DNA of 64,000 nt from Hirundichthys speculiger (Eukaryota > Chordata > Actinopteri > Beloniformes > Exocoetidae): positions 1 through 64,000 of the forward strand of contig JAGFBZ010000565.1 in the NCBI GenBank assembly GCA_018398805.1, in the 5' to 3' direction. Below are positions 11,018 through 20,806 of the stretch, piece by piece. Numbering within the stretch: position 1 is the first letter of the stretch; every line of letters starts with the position of its first letter. The notes beneath the pieces were generated by a model that saw only the letters and a list, made by a program, of their open reading frames with translations, was not told the origin of the DNA and did not search any database. The position numbers were made by a program, and so were the translations under genes.

Positions 11018-12012
11018 TCAATTCAATTCAATTCAATTTTATTTATATAGCGTCTGTTACAATGACAATTGTCTCTAGGCGCTTTACAGAGACCCAGAGC
11101 ATGACCCCCGAGCAAATATCATCAACTAAGATTATATAATTAAATCCAATCAATGATAATGGCAGGTAAAAAAACTCCCACGTAGGGAGAAAAAAAAACC
11201 TTTATACCAAACAGTGGCAAGGAAAAACTCCACTTTAAGAGGAAGAAACCTTGAGCAGGACCTGGCTCATATGGGGGGACCTTCCTGCCGAAGGCCAGCC
11301 GGGTAGAGAAAGAAAAGAGGGGAGACAGGACAGAGAGAGGATGTGGGACAGAGAGAAGATGGAGGACAGAAAGAGGATGTAGGACAGAGAGAGGAGAGCA
11401 CAAAAAAAGTTAAAAAATAATAATGAAGAAGTAGTGGAATTGTTGTAGGGTGAATGCAAATGCGGGGGGCTATGGAGGGCCCTTGGGCGTGTGGTCAGCG
11501 TAATGAGCCACGATAGGCTCTTGAGTATCAGTAATGTGCGGGTGGGGTGTAGGTGAGGTGTGTGGAGAAAGGGGGAGGAGGGGGGGGAGGAGGGGGTTTG
11601 GGTTTAAGAAAAGAGAAGGGTAGGATTTCAAGCAAAAGGATGCGATATGTAAATATAACAGATGGAGGCAGCAGCACTGGGATGAGATGGCCAGAGGACC
11701 AGGTCGCCGATCACCACGCCAGTCGGCACCCAAACACAAGTGGAGAAGAACCCGGGATGGACAGAGGATGGAACTGCAAGTCAGCATGAAACCCAGGAAA
11801 CTCTGGCCTGCAAATACACAGAAAGAAAAGGGGGGCAGAAACAGCACAACAAACACAGGAAAGCAAAGAAAATGGAGCACAGTTTCAGTAACAGGGTGCT
11901 CCCAAATAATTATAAATGAGCTGGAGGAGGAGGAAGGGAGGAAGAATGGGAAGAAAAAGGAGAAGAGCAGTGAAGACACCACTCAGCAGGTCACTTTAAT
12001 GATTATACAATT
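11018..12012 (-). mobile_element. Dispersed retroposon with (TTGAA)n tail inserted in the L1 copy
   Basis: On the minus strand it ends with AAAGCGCCTAGAGACAATTG, then an AATAAA signal and TTGAATTGAATTGAATTGAA (11020-11090). This is a LINE-like 3' tail, and a related tail is present at 54.99-55.07 kb in the plus orientation. The body (11160-11290) has the widespread teleost text AACTCCCACGTAGGGAG and GGAAAAACTCCACTTTAAGA. A GA-rich patch covers 11300-11400 and a G-rich patch 11555-11600. The L1 reading frame resumes immediately beyond 12012. No protein-coding capacity was recognised. Confidence 0.6.
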
Positions 12013-12511
12013 TTAACTCATATATATGCAAACAGGTTGAAATCTGGCATCACTCAAAGCATTTCAGATACGCAATCTGGGTTTATAAAAGGTCGTTCAA
12101 TTCATAACAATATAAGACTTGTGCTTGACTTGCTGGAGTACTATCATTTAACTGAAGAGGGTTTTATTTTATTTTTAGATTTTTTTTAAAGCATTCAATA
12201 CAATTGAACACAAATTTATTAGTAGTACTTTAGAAATATTTGGCTTTGGTGAAAACTCCATTAATGTGATAAAATTAATTTATAAAGATACAAATAGCAC
12301 AGTCATACTCCCACAGCGTACATGCCCAAGGTTCTTTGTAGGTAAAGGTATTAAGCAAGGATGTCCTATATCTCCTTTACTCTTTATTATAGCAACAGAA
12401 ATGCTTTCAATTCTCATTAAAAATACTATATTTGAAAAACCAAAGGTTCTAGACAGACACCTAGCAATTAGCCAACTCGCTAATGATATTACAATTTTTC
12501 TGAAAAATAGT
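12013..12511 (+). pseudogene. L1/Tx1-type LINE RT, central segment, catalytic Asp lost
   Basis: Continuation of the L1-like RT: SGFIKGRSIHNNIRLVLDLL near 12080, motif A LFLDF followed by a frameshift into KAFNTIEHKFI near 12165-12215, then CPRFFVGKGIKQGCPISPLL and FIIATEMLSILIKN. The YADD box region reads QLANDITIFLK near 12470-12500, so the first catalytic aspartate is replaced by asparagine. The copy ends at a solo LTR whose 5-bp target duplication GACCA begins at 12512. No L1 text was recognised beyond the LTR. Confidence 0.8.
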
Positions 12512-12516
12512 GACCA

Positions 12517-13162
12517 TGTTATGTGTTTGTATGCGACCTCAAATGCACGACAGACACAAAGAGAGGGTTCAGTCGAGGCGATTTATTTGAGCAACACCAA
12601 TAGTCCGATGCTTGGAGGTGTCAACCCCTGCACCGGGGGTGCCCAGAGCTGGGGAGTGGAATGCGAAGTCCTGTCTTCTGCCCCAGAGAACGTGCTGGAA
12701 GAAAACTCACAACCAAGTTCAGTGAGGAATTCCAACCAGACAATAATCCACAGGTAAGTAATCCACAAGGAAGATAATTCCACAGGTAAGTAATCCACAA
12801 GGAAGATAATTCCACAGGAAAATATAATCCACACGGAGCGTCGGATCACAGGGAGGTAAGATCTCCAAGGAAGCAGACACAGGGAAGTGAGGGCGAGTAC
12901 TCACAATGATAGACACCAAACATACCCGGAGGAATGGCAAGAACTCGCACCGGAGCTCAGGAGTGATCGAGTCTATATGTCCTCCTGGATGAGTAGATGA
13001 GCTCCAGGTGCGAGATCAGTGACGAGCCTCAGGTGTGGAGGGAAGCGCGCCGCGCCCCGCTCGCGCCGCCGAGCGCGCAGCTCCCGGGCCGCGCGCTGGA
13101 ACGTGCTGGGAGCGTCCACCTGAGGAGGTTGGGTCTGCTGCTCAGTGAGTGGAGTCCTAACA
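12517..13162 (-). mobile_element. Solo LTR (family A) with 5-bp duplication GACCA
   Basis: Starts TGTTATGTG and ends GTCCTAACA, and is flanked by GACCA at 12512-12516 and 13163-13167. TG...CA ends with a 5-bp duplication are diagnostic of an LTR. Minus-strand sense is suggested by an AAATAAATCGCC polyadenylation-like signal (about 12585) close to the 12517 end. Short tandem units of the type AATCCACAAGGAAG cover 12745-12830. A very GC-rich stretch (GCGCGCCGCGCCCC...) covers 13040-13100. The copy at 29.4-31.9 kb is the same family. No internal genes remain. Confidence 0.85.
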
Positions 13163-13167
13163 GACCA

Positions 13168-13594
13168 GAGGCTAACACCACCACACATGCACACACACAC
13201 GCACACCACACACTCATTGTCATATTGTCCTCCTTAAATTCTCACCTTCCCTCTTCCTCTTTCCCTGTCCTTCTGTTGTCTTAACTACTGCTGCAAATGA
13301 TAATGTGGTTTGTTGCAGCCATCCACCAGAGACGGAAGGACGTAACGGGTTGTTCCGACGCATTTTTACTATCGCCACCGGGCTGTTCTGTCAAACTCTC
13401 TTAGTGGTGCATTCAGTATCAGTCTGACACTGTCACATGACACCGTGTTCTTGGAGCAACGAGTCAGAATGTATTCGGCTCAGTTTATCTTCGTGACATT
13501 GTGAAAAAATAACTTTTAAGACCTGGAAAATGAAATCAATGGGGGAAAAAATACAGAGGACATGACCTCGGTGTCCTCAATGGTAGTTACGGCC
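13168..13594. other. CA microsatellite and unassigned interior of the nested elements
   Basis: An interrupted CA repeat covers about 13180-13215. The remainder, up to the right ends of the two TIR elements, has no recognised coding content. Confidence 0.4.
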
Positions 13595-13743
13595 TTTCCT
13601 CACAGTCTGAAGACGTAACTGCACTAAAGGGTTGTCCCATTTCTAAGTCACAAGATAGCCCTTGCACTTACTTTGGAGAGCCAAGATTTAGGACCAGAGA
13701 GTTGAGATTGAGGGTTTAGGAAGGAATTGGAGTTCACCCCAAG
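13595..13743 (+). mobile_element. Right end of the unclassified GGGTGAATTCCAA TIR element
   Basis: CAGTCTGAAGACGTAACTGC, GGGTTGTCCCATTTCTAAGT and CACAAGATAGCCC match the right end of the 3.3-4.8 kb copy (4660-4730). The end GAATTGGAGTTCACCCC is the inverse of the terminal repeat. AAG follows directly, as it precedes the left end at 9817, which supports a single interrupted element. Confidence 0.65.
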
Positions 13744-13942
13744 TCACCAGGTGACCTTTTGTTTCATTTGAATTTAGACACTGAATGAAAGCTTTCTCAA
13801 GATATTGCAATACACCTTCTAATGGCATGCCTGCATTTCCAAGTTCTGTCACTAAAATTATAATTTTTTTAAATTACAGTCTGATATAATTAGATATAAA
13901 TATTAGACTTATTCATAACCTGACTGTTTTCTGACTAATAAC

Positions 13943-14884
13943 TAGGGTTGGGCATCCTTTGGATTTTGGATCGTTTTTGGAGTTTCCGATTCCGATTCTC
14001 TGTTTCAATTCCTGTTCAAAACAATTCTCGATTCTGATTATTTGATGTGTAGGTCAACAGATCATGACTTATCTAACAGTAGAATTTTTTCATTTAAAAT
14101 ACTGAGAAGGAAAGGAGCCTTTTTTCACCACACAGGCTGTTACTTTTCTGTGGCACTCGTGTGTTTGCTCCACTGTCATTTTACCCTTCGCAGCCAACGT
14201 GAATGGGGTGTTATGTTGTTTGTTCGGCTTGGGAAAAAGAATAAAAAATGTCCCCTCCAAACGTTCTGGACACCTCAAGTCACGTTTGCAGGTCCCCAGC
14301 AGCAATATTTTAACATAGCGTTAATATAGTATAATATTAACATTGATGATACACATCAGAAAAATAGCGAATTAACACAGTCCTTAACAGAGGAGCAGAA
14401 AGTTTGTCCAACCTAGCAACAGTAACTAGGAAGGGGGCGGTGCTTACCGAAAGGTCAATTAAATACGGTACACTCGTTTATTTACCTGATGCCATGCAGG
14501 CGAAGGTGTTTTGCCATATTAGTCGGGCACCCTCCTTTGGCTGTAACACGCTTCCCGCAGATGTTGCACTGCGCCAGGCAGCTGTCATTTCCCGGACTGA
14601 AATGCAGCCAAACTCGAGAGCGGCGTCTCTTGGGATCCATGTTGTGGCGAGTGAAGTCCTGTCAGTGACGGACGTGATGTCAACACTAGCGCGGAGTTGA
14701 GTACAGAGTAAGTAACATCAACAAACGAGTGCAATAAATAAAAAAATAAAAATAAAAAATAGCGCGGACATTTAGGAAAAAAAAAAGAATCGAAATTCAA
14801 AAATCTTCTAAACGATTCCAGAACCGGAGTTAGGAACTGATTCCTACTTCGGTTCCTACTTCCTACCTTCGGTGCCCAACCCTA
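13943..14884. mobile_element. hAT element with 8-bp duplication CTAATAAC
   Basis: The termini are TAGGGTTGGGCA and TGCCCAACCCTA. CTAATAAC lies at 13935-13942 and again at 14885-14892, the 8-bp target duplication expected for hAT transposons. At 942 bp it is far shorter than an autonomous hAT (usually 2.5-5 kb). The interior keeps one zinc-finger exon on the minus strand (14486-14640) but no RNase H-like catalytic domain. Subterminal sequence is AATCG/CCGATT rich. Confidence 0.9.
14486..14640 (-). pseudogene. BED zinc-finger exon of a hAT transposase
   Basis: Begins ATGGATCCCAAGAGACG at 14640 and reads MDPKRRRSRVWLHFSPGND, then CNICGKRV and MAKHLRLHGI. This gives the BED-finger pattern of an aromatic WxxF, CxxC and HxxxH, a DNA-binding domain that recognises transposon ends. 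The exon ends CATCAG with GTAAAT following (donor at 14485-14484), so it looks like a first coding exon. It has no stop or frameshift across 51 codons. No downstream catalytic exons are present in the element. Confidence 0.75.
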
Positions 14885-14892
14885 CTAATAAC

Positions 14893-15934
14893 TACACAAT
14901 AACTATGGCTACATTAAAACAATAAGACAAGTTTAAAAAGAGAATAAGGGCAATCAAATAGATCATAAGCAGCATAATTTATAACAAAGGCACCTCATGA
15001 TATTTTTTTTTTTAATGAGGACTGCTCACAGTAAGAGAGAACTGTAAAGCCAGCACATTCCTGCTTTCATGTGAGGTTGGATACACACAAGATTGCGTCA
15101 AGTTTAGTCATTAAAGTCCAAGTTGCTGGCCTCTCCCAGCCTAAATTTCACAGATGAAGGAACTGCTGTGAGAAAACTGTGAAGGAAAAAAAATATGTCC
15201 CAAATTTGTATGCATGGGAGCGCTTGAGGCAATGTCTTGTAAAAAGCACGTAGCATTAAACAACACGGTGCTGCCGTGATGTTAGACCGTTGTTAATGAA
15301 TGATGAAAACCATTCCAACTAATGCAGCATGCTGCTTGTCAAATTATACTAGACATATGGCTTGTGTGGTATGATGAATGACTATAAATGGGGTTTTAGT
15401 TGGTTGGTGAATAAAACTGGCTCAACTACAACTTCCAGTTTTCAAGATAAGATTACAAGATAAATAACTGATTAAGGGTGTGTATATTTGACTTAGTCCA
15501 AAAGTGATACTTTTACTGCAGAAAGCCTTAGAAAATTAGAAATAAAACAAAATATTATACATGAATAAAGAGGCCCAATGCCTATTTTTTTTTCTCTATA
15601 ATCTCTAGTTATAACTGCCAGATTTCACTTCAGGACTACCATCACTACAATTTCCCTCAATATCCTACATTTTCACCTAAAAGATTCTTTTTTCTTTTAA
15701 TCTTATTGGTGTTTTCCTTAGTGTAGGAGGACACTGATCTGAAACACACAAAACACCTTATTATTTTAGACCTGGTTCTTTTCAGTTTGGTAGAAGTCCT
15801 CAGTTGTGTCTGTTGTATCAAAACTGCATTTTGGGGCCTTATTGTATAATGCTGATTCATAAATCCGTGACTTTTCCTCTAGATTCTGGGCTGTTGAGCT
15901 CTATCCCTTCTGATTATTGTAGTACATCTCTGAC
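14893..15934. other. Unassigned AT-rich sequence
   Basis: No recognised repeat family or coding domain. Confidence 0.4.
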
Positions 15935-16350
15935 ATGTTAGAGCCATATGAACCATCCTGGACTCTAAGAACCTCAAGGAGTGGTCTCCTGCTGGTGCCC
16001 AGAGTCAGGACTAAACAAGGTAAAGCTGCATTTCAGTCTTATGCTTCTAAAATCTGGAACAGTCTTCCAGAAGATGTGAGACAGGCCTCAACTCTGGCAA
16101 AGTTCAGATCCAGGCTGAAAACAGTTCTGTTTAGATGTGAAGATGACAACTGAAAGGATTTTATCTGCACTCTTCATTTTTAATTTAATTTATTCTTCTT
16201 CTAAATTCATTTTTAATTTAATTAATGGTTATTTTTATGCTTGTATGATTTATGGAATGACTCTATTTGCCTTCTTGTGATTTTATGCATCTGTAAAGCA
16301 CTTTGAATTGCCTTGTGTACAAATTGTACTCTACAAATAAACAAATAAAT
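15935..16350 (+). mobile_element. L2-like LINE, 3' end with RT C-terminus
   Basis: An open frame (15935-16153) reads TLRTSRSGLLLVPRVRTKQG, then AAFQSYASKIWNSLPEDVRQ and LAKFRSRLKTVLFRC. This is the conserved C-terminus of L2/CR1-type LINE polyproteins (usual form APRLWNSLP...FKxxLKTxLF). It is followed by a 3' untranslated region ending GTAAAGCACTTTGAATTGCC and short AAATAAACAAATAAA repeats. The copy is 5'-truncated at about 15930 and keeps only the last 70 or so codons. Confidence 0.82.
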
Positions 16351-17959
16351 TGGACAGATAATGTCTGCCTGGTCTGTCTTTGCAACCCCCACTTTTATTT
16401 ATCAAACAAGTACATTAGATTGCATTATATTACGTCCTTTTCACAGATAAGTATCAGTCCGCCATAAATGGAGTTAGACCGATGTGCCTTCTTTTCTTGG
16501 TTAATGCATTTAAATATTTGTCTGCTCACAGTAAAGTTTTTTTTTTCTGTGATTTGCATTACACACTGATGTTAAAATAAACATGCATAAAGAGTAAATG
16601 TTTAAGAATTTCTTCACGCAACATATTCTCCAACCATAAAGCTTTGAAAGAATGTATTTTATCAATTCTAAAAATGTACACAGTCATGTAAAACTGTGAC
16701 ATGAATGTCACGTTGATAAGAAAATGTATAACTAATTCATAAGAAAAGCAATTAAATATGTACTTGTTTCCTTTAGAGTATACATATTTGAAATTTGGAA
16801 AAGTAAGTTTACTATCTGCAGCTCTGATGTAAATGTTTTAAAGTTTTTTGTTATAACATAATTATAATAGTAATAATTATGAATATCCTCAATAAACTGT
16901 AGTTTGCAGTGAACCTTTCCATAAGGGAATTTTGTAGATTATCCTGAGTAGGTCCCAGTTTAGGTTTATTGTTGACCATTTTAATGTTTTTTTGTTTGTT
17001 TGTTTGTTTGTTTTTAAGTCATTTGTTCTTTTTGAAGTCCAGAATAATTTCAATAACTGAAAGTCATTGTGGCTGTCACTAATAAGATTCAGGCAGCCAG
17101 TGAAGAAAGACATGAGGGAACAGCATTTCGGGGTGAAATGTGCCAACATCTTGGAATTTAAAATTAAAGCAACAACAGGGCAAGGGTCCAAAAAGGCTAC
17201 AGTCAATATAAATAGATCATGACTTTACTTTTACTTATCAATAACTCATTAAAGCTTGTGGCTTTTGAATAGTAAAATTAATATCTAATGTTGTATTCAA
17301 GTTTAATATACCTGTAATTATCAAGGCAAAATTGACCATAAAGGTTTATTAGCTAAAAAGAAACATGACAGAATGGATTTATGTGTAATTTGTAAAAAGA
17401 GCAAAATTTACGTGTTTACCATTCTTTAAAATGTTAGTAGTTCCGAACATTTGGTATGTATGAACTAAATTTACTACTGTGTCTGACCAGATGTAGAGCT
17501 GCTGCAAATGAGGAGTGATATAAATGTTGCTGTCTGTCTTGGACTTTATATTGTTAATACATATATAGGATGGTTATACTGCCATACCTTAAAACCGTTG
17601 TTTTAAACACAATACATTTGAAATATATAACATATTTATCTTAATAATGAATATTTAGCATATATTTAAGTTTCTGATTGTGTTGGTTGGTTTATTACAT
17701 GGACTTGATCTGCTAACAGACACCAACATAGATACTCTGGTTGTCATAGAGACACCAACGGTGTCATGAACCCGTGATGGATTCCTGATGGAGGTTTCTC
17801 CAATAATAGAAACGTTGCAGTTTCCTGTAGCAGAGTTTTGCAATATAGATATTTTGCCAATATCTGCCTTTTTTTTTCCCCTTATTCTCCAAAATCATGC
17901 CAACCGCTGTCACTTAACCTCTTGGATACTTTGTTGGAGAGAAAAGATGGCAATTTGTC
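16351..17959. other. Unassigned AT-rich sequence
   Basis: Nothing recognised apart from a TTTG microsatellite at 16987-17015. Small ORFs have no family features. Confidence 0.4.
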
Positions 17960-18514
17960 TGCATTAAGTCCTCATTCTCCTCATTGCAGGATACTTAGTC
18001 TAAAAGTACCTATTAGTTTATGTCATCTTGCTGCGTAACAAATGTTGTATTAAGCAAAGACAAAAAGAACTGTGATAATATAGTAGATGTACTTGAAAGT
18101 AACCAGGTCCCTGTATATAATCTTGTTAAAGGTTTTAGAGAAATACGCCACATTTTACTTGCAATTTAAACTATAAAAAGGAGGTTCACCTTGGTAACAG
18201 ACAAGCAGCATTAACTATAAAACATGCAACTACTTTCCATAAAGTCTTTCAAAACAACTGTACTTGATAAGAGCTGGTAATATCAGAGAAACAGCATAAT
18301 TGTTTTATTTCAATTCAAAACATCATCTCAATAATGATAGTTACACATCCAGTAGGAACAATTTTATTTTCTCTGACCCAGGAAGTTAAGTGTTAATGAT
18401 TGCTAACTTAAAAGCCAAGTACCATATCATTTCTGTTGGGATTACTTAGTAAAGTCCAATAATTTACTCAATAACTAAAGGTAAACTGGATAATGCTTCC
18501 TTTTACAGTCCAGT

Positions 18515-18960
18515 ATTTAACAGGTAATTACCTAGTGAAAACATGTATTTATTAAGTAATAACAAGTAATGAAATGTAATTACCCAGTATTACCATGTAA
18601 ATACCTAGTATTTGCAAGATATATTTCTGATCACTGCTAGGCATTTACCCAATAATTACCTGGTAGAAATGCAGTAATTGTATATTGTAGATTTTTAAGG
18701 CGGTAGTTAAAAATATTTACCTGATATTTATCTTTACCTGGTATTAATTAGATATTTTCCTGACAACTACCAGGTATTTACCCAACAATTACGTGGTAAA
18801 TATTCTGTAATTGCATATCGTGGTCTATAAACCCAGTGTATGTGTGACTTTGTTAGGGTAATAATAACTGAGATATTTACCTGGTAATTACCAGGTATTT
18901 ATTTAAAAATGATCACATATTTACCTGGTAACTACCACTTATTTGCTTGGTAGTAGTTGG
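18515..18960. repeat. Clustered short palindromes of the type TACCTGGTA / TACCAGGTA
   Basis: At least nine near-copies of a 9-bp palindrome occur, each next to ATTTAC or AATTAC, for example TTACCTGGTAG (18657), CTACCAGGTATTTA (18768), TTACCTGGTAATTACCAGGTATTTA (18881) and TTACCTGGTAACTACC (18921). Part of the array repeats as a longer unit of about 120-130 bp (compare 18642-18690 with 18774-18822). Confidence 0.7.
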
Positions 18961-18989
18961 TGGGGGGGGCACTTGCTGCCACTTGCTCA

Positions 18990-19200
18990 CGTGAGCATCT
19001 TTAGCAGCCCGGGTGTCTTCATACAGTTTCAAAACTTCGTCGAAGCGATGGATATGTTTCAGGTGGCTGATCAGGTTGGACGTATTAAAACTTGTGCTAT
19101 TTTTCCCTCCTTGTAGAATTTGCTTGGGGGATTAGTCAAAAATAACTAGCAAACCATCTTCTTTGGAAACTTTAAAGAAGTTCCATACAATCGATGGCAT
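18990..19200 (-). pseudogene. BED zinc-finger relic inside the inverted repeat
   Basis: From ATG at 19200 the frame reads MPSIVWNFFKVSKEDGLLVI, then an in-frame stop, then LQGGKNSTSFNTSNLISHLK and HIHRFDEVLKLYEDTRAA. WNFF, SFNTSNL and HLKHIH are typical of the BED finger of hAT transposases and ZBED proteins. The CxxC pair has been lost: the expected ICDxC region reads IFD then a stop. This suggests that the surrounding element derives from a hAT-like transposon. Confidence 0.65.
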
Positions 19201-19810
19201 GTTGTTCGTTTTCAAAACAAAACAAAACATGCAGCATGTGGCAGGCTGTCCATATATTACCGTGCACCTCAGCCTTTAAGTTAGCAAACATTAACACTTT
19301 ACTTCCTGGGTCAGACAAAAAAAAAATTGTTCCTACTGGATGTGTAACTATCATTATTGAGGTGATGTTTTGAATTGAAATAAAACAATTATGCTGTTTC
19401 TCTGATATTACCAGCTCTTATCAAGTACAGTTGTTTTGAAAGACTTTATGGAAAGTAGTTGCATGTTCTTTTAGTTAATGCTGCTTGTCTGTTACCAAGG
19501 TGAACCTCCTTTTTTAAACAAGTTTAGCTTAAATTGCTCATAAAATGTGGTGTATTTCTCTAAAACCTTTAACAAGATTATGTAGAGGAACCGGGTTACT
19601 TTCATCTACTATATTATCACCACCCAAAAGATGTCACAATGACATGAGGTCACATCAACATGAGGTAATACTGAGAAGCATGGAGGAACTTCTTAATAAT
19701 TCCACAGTTCTTTCTTTTGTCTTTGCTTGATACACCATTTGTTACACAGCAATATGATATAAACTAGTAGGCTCTTTTAGACTAAGTATTGTGCAATGAG
19801 GATACTATTG

Positions 19811-20784
19811 AACAGAAATGTCCTTGAACTTACCTACTCAAATGTGTGGTAGTAGTTAGTATTTACTGAGTAAATACTTAGTAATTAGGGGACAGAGAAT
19901 GGGTTACCATCATCTTTCTGCACACTTTTACACCTCCTTACTTGGTGGTTCCTGGGTGAGGTTTATGCTAATTATTGAGCTTCATTAGCCCATTCCCCAC
20001 CTGCAATCATTTAGAATTCCTTAAGGTGTACATATTCTTATGAAAAAAAAAGTTATATGCAGCATTCATTAATCTGGAGCAGATTTTAAGTAAACAGTGT
20101 AGGATCCCTTTTCGGACCTTTATTTCATTAAAGTAAAGCCGCTCTGCAGCTGTGAACTCTCACCTAATTTCTTACAAACCTGGAGAAAACACCCCCCAGC
20201 AGATGAGCGTCCCAGCTTATCTGGTACCAACCGGACCCGAGCACCAAAGCTATAAAACTCAGGAATGTCCAGGTTGCCATGGTAACTCTTCCCTGAAGAC
20301 CATTTTAGGGAACCCTAAAACATCTTCTTGGACAGTTGGTATTTGCAAAACACCAACTTCTAAGAGTAGGTCTGGTATTCATCACACTTTTTGCTCTCTG
20401 CTGGTGAGAGCAGAGCGCACCCAAGAAGTCTTGTACAAACCCCACCTCTCGTCTTCTGAACAGACGATGGAAAGTTTATACAAACAATTTTCTTACAGGA
20501 CAAACTACTATGATTTCCTTAAAATGTTATAACTCAAGACAATATGACATTTCACAAAACACCTGAAAAGAAAGACTGTGAAGTTAAGCTGGTTAATTTT
20601 GTGTGTTAAAATTCCTGTCATGTATAACCTGATCTTCCACAGGACAGTTTGTTAAATGAAAGGTTAAAAGTTATTATTCTGTGTGACATAACTGTGATAT
20701 TTGTGTTTGTGATGTTTACGCACCCTGATAATAGTAACTGCTTAAATGTGTTAAACTTGTGGACTACAAAAAGATCAAAAAAAC
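19811..20784. other. Unassigned sequence with one long open frame
   Basis: A 126-codon frame lies at 20152-20532 (plus). It has no recognised domain, and its composition is close to the flanks. I treat it as probably non-coding, though it sits just upstream of the promoter-like block at 20785. Confidence 0.3.
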
Positions 20785-20806
20785 TTCATCTCCCAGAATG
20801 CAATGC
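20785..20806 (+). promoter_or_regulatory. ZNF143 (SBS)-like promoter motif
   Basis: TTCATCTCCCAGAATGCAAT closely matches the vertebrate ZNF143/STAF binding motif ACTACAATTCCCAGAATGC, which usually lies near transcription starts. Downstream are an octamer-like TTTGCATAA (about 20873) and pyrimidine-rich initiator-like text (20935-20990). Confidence 0.45.

Larger units (their letters stand above)
10208..13592. mobile_element. Probable second TIR element nested in the first
   Basis: The left border reads AAGGCCGTAGCC followed by CCGAGGTCAA (10212-10245). The right border, reverse-complemented, reads AAGGCCGTAACTACCATTGA followed by CCGAGGTCATG (13592-13555). This inverted pair lies just inside the ends of the outer TIR element and encloses the L1/Tx1 copy. 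Flanking TCCACACA and TCCTCACA could be an imperfect 8-bp duplication offset by one base. No transposase domain was seen. The superfamily is undetermined. Confidence 0.45.
17960..19810. mobile_element. Large inverted repeat (foldback-like element)
   Basis: The left arm (about 17965-18415) and right arm (about 19270-19805) are reverse complements with mismatches. For example, GCATAATTGTTTTATTTCAA at 18294 pairs with TTGAATTGAAATAAAACAATTATGC at 19371-19395, and TTGGTAACAGACAAGCAGCA at 18191 pairs with GCTGCTTGTCTGTTACCAAG at 19481. The right arm has an extra 80 bp or so near 19615-19700. The 850-bp spacer contains many TACCWGGTA palindromes and a BED-finger relic. Outer borders and any target duplication could not be defined. 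It may be a foldback transposon, or two copies of one repeat in opposite orientation. Confidence 0.75.

Noticed and set aside
11470..11982. 170-codon minus-strand frame with many Ser and Phe residues
   Set aside because: It reads through GA-rich low-complexity DNA in the non-coding body of an inserted retroposon. No domain.
20152..20532. 126-codon plus-strand frame as a possible host gene
   Set aside because: No recognised domain, no splice or start context, and no family resemblance. Kept only as unassigned sequence.
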